50,498 nt of DNA from the IMG/VR virus record IMGVR_UViG_3300020442_000146, positions 1 through 50,498 of that record. One strand, 5' to 3'. This document shows positions 24,574-31,372 of the stretch, piece after piece. A model generated the notes under the pieces. That model was not told where the DNA came from, searched no databases, and saw only the letters and a program-made list of their open reading frames with translations. The stretch comes from a virus. Positions within the stretch are counted from its first letter, which is position 1. Each line of letters opens with the position of its first letter. Both the position numbers and the translations under genes were made by a program.

Positions 24574-24792
24574 ATGAAATATAAATCTGGTCAATTAACA
24601 AATGGTAAGTATGCCGTATTCGCTGGCTCTAAGTATTTTACAGACACAATTACAGACACCAAAGACAAGGCAGATAAGCTTGCAATTGTTGAATCTTTAC
24701 TTTGGCATCAACGACAAATGGACAAGCTTAAATTAGTAGCTGACAAATCAGGACACTTTAAAGGCGAAAATATAGATGACTGGCTTGCCTGA
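24574..24792 (+). CDS. Small early protein, 72 aa
   Basis: MKYKSGQLTNGKYAVFAGSK YFTDTITDTKDKADKLAIVE. First gene of the plus-strand early operon, with the leader AACGAGGACAAAATG. It looks like a small alpha/beta DUF of phage early regions: strands with KYAV-x-AGSKYF then a helix. Function unknown. Confidence 0.72.
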   Translation: MKYKSGQLTNGKYAVFAGSKYFTDTITDTKDKADKLAIVESLLWHQRQMDKLKLVADKSGHFKGENIDDWLA

Positions 24793-24803
24793 TGTATCGC
24801 TTA

Positions 24804-24823
24804 GAAGCGCGGCAACGCGCTTC
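24804..24823 (+). other. GCAA-tetraloop RNA hairpin after early gene
   Basis: A perfect 8-bp stem GAAGCGCG/CGCGCTTC with a GCAA loop, 12 bases after the stop of the first early gene. GNRA loops are unusually stable. There is no U-run, so it more likely protects the mRNA 3' end or separates the genes than terminates transcription. Confidence 0.55.
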
Positions 24824-24874
24824 CTTGCCATGCATCAAAGCATGAACAACCAAAACAAACGAGGATTAGACAAA

Positions 24875-25336
24875 ATGACAAACTTATTACAAATAGCACA
24901 CGAAATAAAAAACACATGTGAAGCAAGTGACCCTGTAGAAATACGGGAAGCTGTAACGATGATTGCACCCTGCAAAATGTCGCAAGGTGATGATGATGTG
25001 AGAGTGACACTTGACGGTTGCGAATGGCGTTTTATTCGAGAGGATGCGATTGACAGCATCATGCAAGATGAACTGGCTAGTGATGAATATATTCTAGGCT
25101 GTTTTACTGACTGGTTTTTAGCTGACGTTTTAGACATTGATATTGATGTTATTCAGGCAATGCAAAAAGCTGAGGCTTTCGAGGCACTAGGTAAGCTTGT
25201 AATAAGCAATGGTAAACTTGAAGAACTGCAAGAAAAGTATGTAAGCACTGACGGTTACGGTCATCATTTTGGACATTATGACGGTTACGAGTACGAGCTT
25301 AAGAGTCAGCCTTATTACGCTTTTAAGTTGGGTTGA
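24875..25336 (+). CDS. Early protein of unknown function, 153 aa
   Basis: MTNLLQIAHEIKNTCEASDP ... WRFIREDAIDSIMQDELASD. The ATG at 24875 is chosen because it carries the recurrent leader AACGAGGATTAGACAAAATG; the frame is open upstream but without a ribosome site. Contains an acidic helical region and the C-terminal SQPYYAFKLG. No family recognised. Confidence 0.72.
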   Translation: MTNLLQIAHEIKNTCEASDPVEIREAVTMIAPCKMSQGDDDVRVTLDGCEWRFIREDAIDSIMQDELASDEYILGCFTDWFLADVLDIDIDVIQAMQKAEAFEALGKLVISNGKLEELQEKYVSTDGYGHHFGHYDGYEYELKSQPYYAFKLG

Positions 25337-25341
25337 TAGCT

Positions 25342-25545
25342 ATGGACTACACAACAGATAAATTTGAAGTGGATTACTGGCAAGGCGTGTTAGTGTTCAC
25401 TAACAAAGAGACAACAGAAACTAGGGTTTTAAAGCTTTATAAGAACAACAGACTTGCAACCCTAAACGAGTTTAAAAGCGGTATTAAATCGCATGGTTTA
25501 GAAAGAGCTTGTGAAACGTTCTTTAAAATAGCCGCAACACAATAG
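25342..25545 (+). CDS. Small early protein, 67 aa
   Basis: MDYTTDKFEVDYWQGVLVFT ... ending FFKIAATQ. Start at 25342, 5 bases after the preceding stop, so probably translationally coupled; TTG at 25333 is another possible start. Alternating charge, strand-rich start and helical end. Function unknown. Confidence 0.65.
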   Translation: MDYTTDKFEVDYWQGVLVFTNKETTETRVLKLYKNNRLATLNEFKSGIKSHGLERACETFFKIAATQ

Positions 25546-25556
25546 GAGTTTAGACA

Positions 25557-25898
25557 ATGAAAGACCTTGTTCGAATACCGCAACGCTTCAGCATTGATTG
25601 TGCAGAGTGTGATTGTGAAACACCAGAACCAGTGAAGACAACGAAAACGCATTACTGGATAAGCACAGAACGCAACGAGCAAATGAACGAATTAATAAGT
25701 AGGGCGTTGTTTTACGCCAATTCGTCAATGTTTGATAATTACTACATAGGGCTTTGTAATTCAGCAAAAGCAACACTCAAAGCACTACACAAAGCAAATG
25801 TTTTAAATGATCAAGAAATAGCCATGTGCCGTCGTGAGTTTAGCTATCCACCATATGACATGAGCAACGCAAAAGACCGCGCCGCATTAGGAACATAG
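25557..25898 (+). CDS. Early protein, 113 aa
   Basis: MKDLVRIPQRFSIDCAECDC E... with three closely spaced Cys (DCAECDCETP), then a helical part (NSMFDNYYIGLCNSAKATLK). A ribosome site AGGAG lies 11 bp upstream. The Cys cluster suggests a metal site but the usual four-ligand spacing is missing. Function unknown. Confidence 0.7.
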   Translation: MKDLVRIPQRFSIDCAECDCETPEPVKTTKTHYWISTERNEQMNELISRALFYANSSMFDNYYIGLCNSAKATLKALHKANVLNDQEIAMCRREFSYPPYDMSNAKDRAALGT

Positions 25899-25903
25899 AC
25901 AAA

Positions 25904-26038
25904 ATGAAACATTATCTAAAAGAGTTAAAGCATGAGCGCTGGACAATAGTAGCTTTTTTACTGGCCGTAGCTCTTATCTTATACGCGCCAACACTAAGTA
26001 AATACTTTGCAGAATTTATGCTTAACATATTGTATTGA
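25904..26038 (+). CDS. Small single-pass membrane protein, 44 aa
   Basis: MKHYLKELKHERWTIVAFLL AVALILYAP... A positively charged N-terminus and one TM helix (about 14-33). It overlaps the start of the inverted repeat at 26033. Such early phage micro-membrane proteins often alter host membrane or transport functions; the role here is unknown. Confidence 0.6.
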   Translation: MKHYLKELKHERWTIVAFLLAVALILYAPTLSKYFAEFMLNILY

Positions 26039-26066
26039 TATTATGTCAATAATATGTTTACAATAT
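26033..26066 (+). promoter_or_regulatory. Inverted repeat plus TTTACAATAT motif
   Basis: TATTGA, 7 bp, TCAATA (26033-26051) followed by TTTACAATAT (26057-26066), 31-65 bp before the ATG at 26098. The pairing of an inverted repeat and the motif resembles the 31133 region (TTGACAATAT ... TGTCAA). Candidate regulator site for a second early promoter. Confidence 0.45.
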
Positions 26067-26097
26067 TACATAACGAATCAAACGAGGATTAGACAAA

Positions 26098-26361
26098 ATG
26101 AGAATTAAACTAGATCAATGGGAATTAATGAAAGCTTTAGAAGGATACTTTAGCGAGAAGAATATTAATTTTGACTTAACCAACACTTATACAGAAATGC
26201 ACGCCCAAGTTACTGAAGACATAAGGCAGCACAAAAAACATAAGAACGGTAAAGTTGTGAAAAACCAATACGGCTATCCAGAATGGGAAACAGTAGGACA
26301 AGAAACAAAGTCTGTTCACATTAAAGAATATGACGAAATAGAGATTTTTGTGGAGTGCTAG
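26098..26361 (+). CDS. Early protein, 87 aa
   Basis: MRIKLDQWELMKALEGYFSE KNINFDL..., with repeated charged segments and a C-terminal EYDEIEIFVEC. Leader AACGAGGATTAGACAAAATG directly upstream. Helical start, strand-rich end. No family recognised. Confidence 0.7.
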   Translation: MRIKLDQWELMKALEGYFSEKNINFDLTNTYTEMHAQVTEDIRQHKKHKNGKVVKNQYGYPEWETVGQETKSVHIKEYDEIEIFVEC

Positions 26362-26363
26362 TT

Positions 26364-26504
26364 ATGACTAAGCAAGAACTAATTTCAATCATTCACGACG
26401 CCTTGAGAAAGACCGATGTAGATTGCGAACGGCTAACCGACTTTGAGCAAGATACAGATGAAATCGTAATGCGCTTTTTTCACGTCGATGAAGAAGAAGA
26501 ATAA
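26364..26504 (+). CDS. Small acidic early protein, 46 aa
   Basis: MTKQELISIIHDALRKTDVD ... FFHVDEEEE. The ATG is 2 bases after the preceding stop and the gene ends 30 bases before a strong terminator, so it is the last gene of this early unit. Acidic C-terminus. Function unknown. Confidence 0.65.
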   Translation: MTKQELISIIHDALRKTDVDCERLTDFEQDTDEIVMRFFHVDEEEE

Positions 26505-26534
26505 AATTTCCTCGTAGCTGTAAAGCTAACAACT

Positions 26535-26562
26535 AAGCCCGATTAATCGTCGGGCTTTTTTT
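26535..26562 (+). terminator. Rho-independent terminator of the early operon
   Basis: AAGCCCGA - TTAATCG - TCGGGCTT then a run of T (26556-26562). Strong 8-bp stem with a U-run on the plus strand, just after the 46-aa gene. It also covers the 3' end of the convergent 74-aa gene. Confidence 0.85.
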
Positions 26563-26767
26563 CTGCGCCGCTACCGTAGACTCTACGTAACAAACTCAAA
26601 GCTTCATAGCTTACGTGTAATAAATCTTTAGGCGGTATAGTTCCTAGGTGTTTGCCATCTAACCACAAGCGCAAGCCATCGCTATAAACGCTCCACCTTA
26701 TTTCGCTTGTTTTTTTAATATCTCTGCTTTTCTCCACAGTATCGCCTTTTTTTGTTCTTCGCTCCAT
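26543..26767 (-). CDS. Small protein, 74 aa
   Basis: MERRTKKGDTVEKSRDIKKT SEIRWSVYSDGLRLWLDGKH ... ends EKKPDD. The segment WSVYSDGLRLWLDGKHLGTI is well structured (two strands, then a helix), so the gene is likely real. The first 23 codons overlap the preceding gene by 70 bp; the true start may be further in, at GTG 26737 or a later weak codon. Convergent with the early operon and read through the terminator hairpin. Confidence 0.55.
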   Translation of the reverse strand: MERRTKKGDTVEKSRDIKKTSEIRWSVYSDGLRLWLDGKHLGTIPPKDLLHVSYEALSLLRRVYGSGAEKKPDD

Positions 26768-26955
26768 TTGGGTAAATCAACCTGAAGGACTGAGCGACGA
26801 TTGGCAAAGCCGCGCAATTCTTCGAGATCATCAATTGAGTTTAATTTGTCGGCAAACATTAGTAACGGTTTTATTTGGCTATCACCATGAGGATAAGCTT
26901 TTGCTTTGCCCTCATTTATTTTTGTCTGCAAACTCTTAGGAAATTCTTTTTTCAT
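26698..26955 (-). CDS. Small helical protein, start uncertain (85 aa from ATG 26955)
   Basis: MKKEFPKSLQTKINEGKAKA ... VDLPKWSEEQKKAILWRKAE. The frame is open to 27033, but the extra N-terminus (MNININDYYYTKHPRFS) is low complexity and spans an inverted repeat, so the ATG at 26955 is preferred. It could be a small regulator near the replication genes. Helical, Lys-rich; no HTH recognised. Confidence 0.5.
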   Translation of the reverse strand: MKKEFPKSLQTKINEGKAKAYPHGDSQIKPLLMFADKLNSIDDLEELRGFANRRSVLQVDLPKWSEEQKKAILWRKAEILKKQAK

Positions 26956-26980
26956 TTTTTCGCTAATATTTATACTACTA

Positions 26981-27005
26981 ATACTAAACCTAGGGTGTTT
27001 AGTAT
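26981..27005 (-). promoter_or_regulatory. 9-bp-arm inverted repeat in an AT-rich leader
   Basis: ATACTAAAC - CTAGGGT - GTTTAGTAT, arms perfect, extended imperfectly by TACTACTA / TAGTAGTA on each side. On the minus strand a TATAAT sits just upstream (near 27043). If transcription starts there, the repeat would form a leader hairpin for the 85-aa gene or an operator. Confidence 0.55.
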
Positions 27006-27112
27006 AGTAGTAGTCATTAATATTTATATTCATTATTACTACTATTATATACTAAAACTACTTTTTTTATACCGTAACCCTTTGTTTTTATTACATTTGC
27101 ATTTTAGTATGT

Positions 27113-29002
27113 CTAAAACGCTTCCTTTGCTCTGCCGTCTTTATCAGTAAACCAGATTTTACCCTCATTTATGGCAATATGACCGCCGCCTAGCAGCCCA
27201 TCCACAGCCTGCTTATATGTTTGTGAAGGATTAGCCACGCCAGCCAACTTACCTTTAAAGTGATCTTTGATTGTTTCTTCATCTATGCACCAATACTTGC
27301 CGCCTGAAGGCCACCCTGCGCCGCTTGGGTTTGGCTTACCTATGTCTTCGCCGCGCAACTGGTAGAACACCTCTTTAAACAGCTTTTGATTTTTGCCAGT
27401 TATGCGAGACTTGATGTTTTCTTCCATTTCTTCTGGTGTCGCTTCACGAATAACGCATGTTGTAACCTGATCGCCGTCTGCGTCTTCTCCAAGCTCAATC
27501 ACTTGCAGAATAAAATTTATTTCTGCGCCTGTTTCTATGTCACGTTGTTTTGTGGCTCTTGCGGTTCTAATGCGCGTTTCATCGTCGAATGAAAGCTCAA
27601 TTTCAGTATCGCAGGCGGCGCGTAAAGAGCTTGCTCCACGAGCGCCGCGAGATGTGTCTTTGCCTGAGTGGTGAACAAGCATAATGTGAATACCTGTTTT
27701 TTCTCTAATTAGGTCTAATCCTGCAATTAGTTTTGACATTGCTGAGTTGTCATTTTCGTCCATGTTACCCAGAGCCGTAGCCCTGGATAGTGTGTCAATC
27801 ACCATCATAGACACTTGCCCACGTTTTTTACTGATTTCTTTGATGATAGCTTCGACTTTTGCAATGTCTTCTTCAGCATCATATAGATTGATTGGGCTTG
27901 GTCTGACCGCTAGATCAACGTCTGTATAATCTGGATATTTTTCTCGCAGTGCTACTAGTCTATTTTGAAACGCTGCGCCGCCTTCAGTAGCGAGATATAG
28001 CACGCTACCTTTGTTGATTCTATTGCCCATCCATTCCCTGCCTGCGGCTATGTGATAAGCTAAACTCATGCAGAAAAAAGATTTACCTACGTTAGATGGC
28101 CCAAACACCACGCTAATTGAGTTTTCTGCAAGCCAACCTTTAGCAATGTATTTGTTATCTAATTGCGGCTTGGCTTGATCTGGAAAGATAACTTCGTCTA
28201 ATAGATTGCGCGGCTTGAGTGCTTTACGAGTAAACTCGATGCCACGAGCAAGCCAGACATCATTCCAGTCATAGCCTTCTGTGTCTGGCAGTATGCTTTC
28301 AACGCCATGATCTGTAAAAGCTTTTTGACATGCTGCCCTGCCTGCTTCGTCGTTATCGCCTGCAATAATGAGTGTGACTTCTGGTTTAACTTCTTTTATT
28401 TCTTGAATAACGTTTGTGATATTGCTTGCGTTGAGTGCGTGAATAACGGGTTTACCTGTTGCTTCTGTGCATACGCAAGCATTTGCCCAACCTTCAGTTA
28501 TGTAGGCAAAGTCTTTAATTGGCCCATTTACGACTGAAAAACAGCCTTTGTATTGCAGACCAAAATTGAATTTTTTCCCGCCGTCTTCATCAATAAACTG
28601 GCTGCCTTGCCTTTTGCCTGTTTTGTCTATGATGGGTATGACTAAATCACCTTCATCTATTTCTGCGTTATGTTGTTTGATTTTTTTTCGCGTTAGATAT
28701 GGGTGAAGCTCTTCCTGTTCTGGAAAGTGTACCACTGTTGTTGCCTCTGTTTTGTCTGGGTAAATTTTCATATCTCTAAGTATTTCTATTATTCTTTTCC
28801 AATCACCGCATTTTCTGCAATTAACCTTAAGTAACCCTTGGTACTCACTAATCCAAAACCGATCAACACCGCCGCAGTTTGGGCAAGCTCCTTTATGCTC
28901 GTTGCCATGTCGTTTTAAATTAAGTGAGCTTATGACTTGCGGCGCGTACTCACTATATATGGGGTCTGGATACTTGCCTTTATCAATACTTTGCGTTACC
29001 AT
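27113..29002 (-). CDS. Primase-helicase (replicative)
   Basis: A 629-aa protein. Zinc-ribbon primase end: C40PNC43 and C62RKC65. TOPRIM-like region: ITEGWANA (E170) and IIAGDNDEAGR (D216, D218). C-terminal RecA-type (RepA/AAA_25) helicase: Walker A GPSNVGKS (301-308), Walker B MMVIDTLS (D403) and LVHHSGKD near 450. The fusion makes primers and unwinds DNA, as in T7 gp4-like or plasmid RepA-like systems. It acts with the neighbouring SSB and nucleases. Confidence 0.88.
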   Translation of the reverse strand: MVTQSIDKGKYPDPIYSEYAPQVISSLNLKRHGNEHKGACPNCGGVDRFWISEYQGLLKVNCRKCGDWKRIIEILRDMKIYPDKTEATTVVHFPEQEELHPYLTRKKIKQHNAEIDEGDLVIPIIDKTGKRQGSQFIDEDGGKKFNFGLQYKGCFSVVNGPIKDFAYITEGWANACVCTEATGKPVIHALNASNITNVIQEIKEVKPEVTLIIAGDNDEAGRAACQKAFTDHGVESILPDTEGYDWNDVWLARGIEFTRKALKPRNLLDEVIFPDQAKPQLDNKYIAKGWLAENSISVVFGPSNVGKSFFCMSLAYHIAAGREWMGNRINKGSVLYLATEGGAAFQNRLVALREKYPDYTDVDLAVRPSPINLYDAEEDIAKVEAIIKEISKKRGQVSMMVIDTLSRATALGNMDENDNSAMSKLIAGLDLIREKTGIHIMLVHHSGKDTSRGARGASSLRAACDTEIELSFDDETRIRTARATKQRDIETGAEINFILQVIELGEDADGDQVTTCVIREATPEEMEENIKSRITGKNQKLFKEVFYQLRGEDIGKPNPSGAGWPSGGKYWCIDEETIKDHFKGKLAGVANPSQTYKQAVDGLLGGGHIAINEGKIWFTDKDGRAKEAF

Positions 29003-29052
29003 TGGTTCAGTATTCCTTTGTTTGAATATGTTATGTTTTGTCTAATTAAGAC

Positions 29053-29082
29053 TGCCCCAGATTTAGGTCTGGGGCATTTTTT
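29053..29082 (+). terminator. Strong hairpin with U-run on the plus strand, between minus-strand genes
   Basis: TGCCCCAGA - TTTAGG - TCTGGGGCA then six T. The U-run is on the plus strand although both neighbours are read on the minus strand. It could block antisense readthrough, or act on the minus strand as a stabilising hairpin between the SSB and helicase genes. Clear structure; role uncertain. Confidence 0.7.
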
Positions 29083-29085
29083 AGG

Positions 29086-29718
29086 TTAAAACGGTATCTC
29101 ATCATCAAAGAAATCATTATTTGATTCGGACTTTGCAGGTGCAGCATCTTGTTTTGCAGGTGCAGCATCAGCAGCTTTATATCCGTCTGTGCTTTCAAAT
29201 GGATCATTCTCTACACGATCTGCAAGTTCTTTGACTTGAACACCTTTGAGGCGCAGTCCAACGCCAGACACAGCGCCTGTATTATATGCAAACAGTTGAC
29301 CCCAAACATTAACCTTACTGCCTGTTGTAAGCTCAAAGTCTTCAGGTAATTTATTGCTGTCTGCATCTTTCTGTACAGGTGGCCTTGTTTTTTCGCCTGA
29401 GTACGCACCTTTTAGCTTTGCTTTACCTTGCGGCACACCGTCTATTTCTTTGTATGGTGTGTAGGTTGGTTCTGGCTTCCATTTGCGTTTTGTGTCAGCC
29501 TTTGCAGCTTCTTTGTAAACTTCTTTAATTTTATCAAGAAACTCTTGAGCGTCTTGATTGCTCATTTCGAAGTCTAGCGTGTAAGCTGCGCCGTCATCTA
29601 ATGGGCTACATGGCGTGGTTTTGTTTTCCATTGTGTCAAACTTGTAAGTTTGATTTAGTCTTGGATATTTTGCCGTAACGTTTTCAAATACGACTTGATT
29701 TGTATTAAGCATTTTCAT
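29086..29718 (-). CDS. Putative single-stranded DNA-binding protein
   Basis: A 210-aa protein. Starts MKMLNTNQVVFENVTAKYPR, a DUF2815/T7 gp2.5-like beginning, and has an OB-fold-like core (GSKVNVWGQLFAYNTGAVSG VGLRL). The C-terminus ends NDFFDDEIPF, the acidic tail with aromatic tip typical of SSBs that recruit partners. Placed between the helicase and a RecE-like nuclease, as expected. Shine-Dalgarno AGGAG upstream. Confidence 0.75.
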   Translation of the reverse strand: MKMLNTNQVVFENVTAKYPRLNQTYKFDTMENKTTPCSPLDDGAAYTLDFEMSNQDAQEFLDKIKEVYKEAAKADTKRKWKPEPTYTPYKEIDGVPQGKAKLKGAYSGEKTRPPVQKDADSNKLPEDFELTTGSKVNVWGQLFAYNTGAVSGVGLRLKGVQVKELADRVENDPFESTDGYKAADAAPAKQDAAPAKSESNNDFFDDEIPF

Positions 29719-29738
29719 TTTTATACTCCTTTGTCTAA

Positions 29739-30569
29739 TTAAAATGCTGCATCTTCCATGTCATCTTCTAGCCATGCAGGAAGATGTACTTGGTTGATTT
29801 CGGGCCAACCTGTAGAAAAGTCTTGCGACGCTTCGGCGTGCTTCATCTTTTCTAAAGTTTGGATCATTCTTTTTTCTGCGTGCTTTATGTATATTTCTGA
29901 CAGCACATGAACGCCAACTGCATATGGCGGCGTTTTTTCTATTGCGACTAGGTACATCTCTGAGCATGGCAGGGAAGCACAGCGCATGGTATGTAAGTAG
30001 AACGCAATTTGCAAATCATAATTATACTTGCGTAGCTCTCGCTGAAAGCCATTAGGCGAAGCATCATGCGTTGTTTTGATGTCAAGTATTTCGCCTTTGC
30101 CTTTGTCACTCTCTGGTATAATAAGCCCATCTGGTCTGCACTTAATAAGCATTCCTGTCTTTTTGCAGCGCGTAAATATACTAGCTTCTGATATAAAATT
30201 TTTGTTGCTGATTTTGCTGCGTAAAAACTCTGAGTTAAACAGTGCGCTTTCTGCTATTTCCAAAGCTGTGTCATAGTCGCGCTCTGTTAATAATATTTTG
30301 CCTTGCTGCTCTGCTTGCTGCTTAGCTTCTTTCCACTTATTGCCGCGCCTGTCTGATGGACCACGCACAACGGCTTGCTTTTCGTATTCTAGGATAAGCG
30401 AATGCACAGCTTTACCCATTTCCAGGGTTGGGCTTTCTTTATATTCTTGGCCTACCCAGTGAAGCAGGGATTTGCCATAAACTGTTTTAACATCACTGCT
30501 TGATATGTGCGGATGCTTTTTCTTATCGTGATACTCGTAGTCGGGCATCTCGTAATCAATGTTTGTCAT
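29739..30569 (-). CDS. RecE/DUF3799-like exonuclease (PD-(D/E)XK)
   Basis: A 276-aa protein. ATG 30569 chosen since it has AGGGAA upstream and overlaps the preceding stop by 14 bp; the ORF opens at 30629. Motifs: HISSSDVK and KAVHSLILE near the start; CRPDGLI and EILDIKTT (D-ExK-like catalytic set); QIAFYLH. Digests double-stranded ends to give single strands for annealing. Together with the SSB it forms a recombination pair; a separate annealase was not seen. Confidence 0.8.
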   Translation of the reverse strand: MTNIDYEMPDYEYHDKKKHPHISSSDVKTVYGKSLLHWVGQEYKESPTLEMGKAVHSLILEYEKQAVVRGPSDRRGNKWKEAKQQAEQQGKILLTERDYDTALEIAESALFNSEFLRSKISNKNFISEASIFTRCKKTGMLIKCRPDGLIIPESDKGKGEILDIKTTHDASPNGFQRELRKYNYDLQIAFYLHTMRCASLPCSEMYLVAIEKTPPYAVGVHVLSEIYIKHAEKRMIQTLEKMKHAEASQDFSTGWPEINQVHLPAWLEDDMEDAAF

Positions 30570-30960
30570 TCCAGTGTTCCCTTGCAACATAGACGAAGCC
30601 TTCCCAGTCCATCCTAATTTTTTCATCATGTAAAGCGCCGTCTTTCATTAAATGCTCCAGACGCATAACCACTGTTATGGGTTGCCTGTCGTACTTATAG
30701 ATAAGCACTGGCTCTTTACTTGCTGCGTTTGCAGCTTTCTCTACTTGATCCCACCAAGCTTTTTGATAGGTGTGACCTTTGCCTGCATAGCGTTTGCATT
30801 CGATAACATAAGGCCAACTTTCGTCGCTAACCAATATGTCTCCATGATCTGCTGCACGATACTGCTCTATATCGCGTTTTGCTTTTATGCCTAGATCAAG
30901 TTCCAATGCTCTACAAATATCTCGCTCGAAGCCTGCCCCTTTGTTACGACTGTTGACCAT
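30556..30960 (-). CDS. PD-(D/E)XK endonuclease, resolvase-like
   Basis: A 134-aa protein. MVNSRNKGAGFERDICRALE, then HGDILV (D41) and YVIECKRY (E54, K56): the E...D...ExK set of Hjc/VRR-NUC-type nucleases, with E12. Start assigned at the Met before VNSRNKG, which is typical. Longer starts (30975, 30996) would overlap the ribbon-helix-helix gene more. It may resolve junctions or cut branched DNA in recombination. Confidence 0.8.
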   Translation of the reverse strand: MVNSRNKGAGFERDICRALELDLGIKAKRDIEQYRAADHGDILVSDESWPYVIECKRYAGKGHTYQKAWWDQVEKAANAASKEPVLIYKYDRQPITVVMRLEHLMKDGALHDEKIRMDWEGFVYVAREHWNDKH

Positions 30961-31111
30961 CAACACGTTCGCCATGTTCTTGCAGATGTAAAACAATCGC
31001 GTCTTCTATTGCTTTTGATTTGCTCAGTCGATTCGCCTTTGCAAAATCTTTAATCGCCTCGTTAACATCATCTCGCAGATGTATCAGAACGGGCTTTATT
31101 TCATTACTCAT
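30944..31111 (-). CDS. Ribbon-helix-helix protein, 55 aa
   Basis: MSNEIKPVLIHLRDDVNEAI KDFAKANRLSKSKAIEDAIV LHLQEHGERV...: a single strand (KPVLIHL) then two helices, the CopG/Arc arrangement. RHH dimers bind short inverted repeats. The start has GGAGAACAAA upstream and lies in the divergent 31111-31190 region. A plausible regulator of both flanking operons. Confidence 0.75.
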   Translation of the reverse strand: MSNEIKPVLIHLRDDVNEAIKDFAKANRLSKSKAIEDAIVLHLQEHGERVDGQQS

Positions 31112-31132
31112 TTTGTTCTCCGTAAAAATAGT

Positions 31133-31172
31133 TTGACAATATCTAGCTAATATAATATCAATATCGTGTCAA
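31133..31172 (+). promoter_or_regulatory. Promoter-like and operator-like region upstream of the RAMP-like operon
   Basis: TTGACA (31133-31138), 17 bp later TATCAA (31156-31161); the same TTGACA pairs with TGTCAA (31167-31172) as a spaced inverted repeat, and TTGACAATAT repeats the motif at 24513 and 26057. It lies between divergent genes, the left one encoding the ribbon-helix-helix protein, so it is a good candidate for its operator. Confidence 0.55.
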
Positions 31173-31189
31173 TAGCAATGGGAGTTATT

Positions 31190-31372
31190 ATGACAAAACT
31201 AGAAAAATACTCAAAGGCGTATTATTGCGCCGCTTCGAATGCGGAGGCGCTTCGTGCTTTTGCAGAAACTTTTGGATCGAAAAACCCTGCACTTCTACAT
31301 GTTGTGGAGGATGTTTGTAGATCAATAGACTTAATGGACAAATACATAATGGAGAATAGAAATGGCTATTAA
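31190..31372 (+). CDS. Small protein, 60 aa, first gene of the RAMP-like operon
   Basis: MTKLEKYSKAYYCAASNAEA LRAFAETFGSKNPALLHVVE .... ATG 31190 with GGGAG 5 bp upstream; a GTG at 31166 is in frame but without a ribosome site. Helical. The stop lies 11 bp inside the next gene, so the two are coupled. Function unknown; the tight coupling links it to the RAMP-like protein. Confidence 0.65.
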   Translation: MTKLEKYSKAYYCAASNAEALRAFAETFGSKNPALLHVVEDVCRSIDLMDKYIMENRNGY

